Assembly: GCA_946886475.1 (NCBI GenBank)
Contig: CAMPIQ010000079.1
Location: 1 to 16,420 of the forward strand
DNA: 16,420 nucleotides
From: an uncultured Chitinophagales bacterium
Lineage (GTDB): Bacteria; Bacteroidota; Bacteroidia; Chitinophagales; Chitinophagaceae
Reading direction: 5' to 3'
Shown: in pieces, positions 16,154 to 16,420 of the stretch
How positions within the stretch are numbered: position 1 is the first letter of the stretch
Layout: every line of letters begins with the position of its first letter
Position numbers and translations under genes: made by a program
Notes under the pieces: generated by a model
Seen by the model: the letters and a program-made list of their open reading frames with translations, nothing else
What the model was told of the DNA's origin: nothing
The model's database searches: none

Positions 16154-16414
16154 CTACCCTCCAATCTGGCTCTTCAATACATTTTCAATTGCTGCGCAGG
16201 GAATCATGATGGGCTTATCTTCAATAACAATATCCAGCTGATTACCGGAAACGGAATAGTTCCCACTTATATTTCCGAATACATTCAGGCTAAAATTTCC
16301 ACTGTTCTGATCACCGTTGAAGCTTCCGCCCTGCTTCTCTACCGCATTCTTTGCTTTTTGAAATACATCTTCCGGAGAACCGTTAAAGGCTATACTGAAA
16401 TTACATTTAGACAT
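16154..16414 (-). CDS. Small conserved-looking protein of unknown function
   Basis: I do not recognise a function for this 86-residue protein. It starts MSKCNFSIAFNGS, continues with an amphipathic helix (about 14-28, EDVFQKAKNAVEKQGG), then several short beta-prone stretches rich in Gly, Asn and Ser (FNGDQNSGNFSLNVFGNISG, about 32-51), and ends in IPCAAIENVLKSQIGG. The helix-strand-helix pattern, two cysteines (Cys4 and Cys74), and lack of a signal peptide or membrane segment suggest a small folded cytoplasmic domain. Codon use resembles its neighbours. The complete gene fits in the window, from ATG at 16414 to TAG at 16154. It is transcribed toward atpD but is separated from it by the heptamer repeat and the atpD promoter, so it is probably not in one operon with it. 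Confidence 0.75.
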   Translation of the reverse strand: MSKCNFSIAFNGSPEDVFQKAKNAVEKQGGSFNGDQNSGNFSLNVFGNISGNYSVSGNQLDIVIEDKPIMIPCAAIENVLKSQIGG

Positions 16415-16420
16415 ATAAGC

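Overview
This window looks like ordinary core chromosome from a member of the Bacteroidota, most likely Chitinophagaceae or a close relative (inference). The evidence is the gene order of the cell-wall and division cluster, an FtsI-type transpeptidase with a single C-terminal PASTA domain, a DNA-end pair atpD-atpC apart from the other ATP synthase genes, a beta subunit longer than the E. coli one, a perfect Bacteroidota-type -7 promoter box (TACCTTTG) in front of atpD, and little use of Shine-Dalgarno sequences. GC content by eye is in the low forties.

Positions 1-10253, all on the minus strand, are the first part of a dcw (division and cell wall) operon. In transcription order it runs mraZ, rsmH, an ftsL-like gene, ftsI, murE, mraY, murD, ftsW and the 5' part of murG, which runs off the left edge. 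murF is not between murE and mraY as it is in E. coli. The products make UDP-MurNAc-peptide (MurD, MurE), move it to lipid I (MraY) and lipid II (MurG), polymerise it (FtsW) and cross-link it at the septum (FtsI). MraZ is the likely autoregulator and RsmH methylates 16S rRNA. ftsL, ftsI and murE all start with non-ATG codons, and murE overlaps the ftsI stop by 4 nt.

Positions 10254-10508 are a divergent control region. On the mraZ side there are three GTG cores at exact 10-bp spacing, which fits an MraZ operator. On the queA side there is an imperfect 21-bp tandem repeat with GTG cores at 10-11-bp spacing. queA (queuosine synthesis) then runs rightward and meets a leftward sensor histidine kinase gene. 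Their stop codons overlap inside a perfect 20-bp palindrome, so both proteins end in Lys-Lys-Asp.

Positions 13174-13725 hold a YqgE/AlgH-family gene. A strong two-way terminator separates it from the leftward atpD-atpC pair (F1 beta and a short epsilon). The atpD promoter has a G6-A-G6 tract in its spacer, and the atpD-atpC gap holds two hairpins. A small gene of unknown function closes the window. Heptamer repeats built on AGTCnnn occur in two separate intergenic gaps.

No mobile element, CRISPR array, tRNA, rRNA, defence system or clearly new multi-gene system was seen. The most interesting signals are regulatory and structural ones in the gaps between genes.
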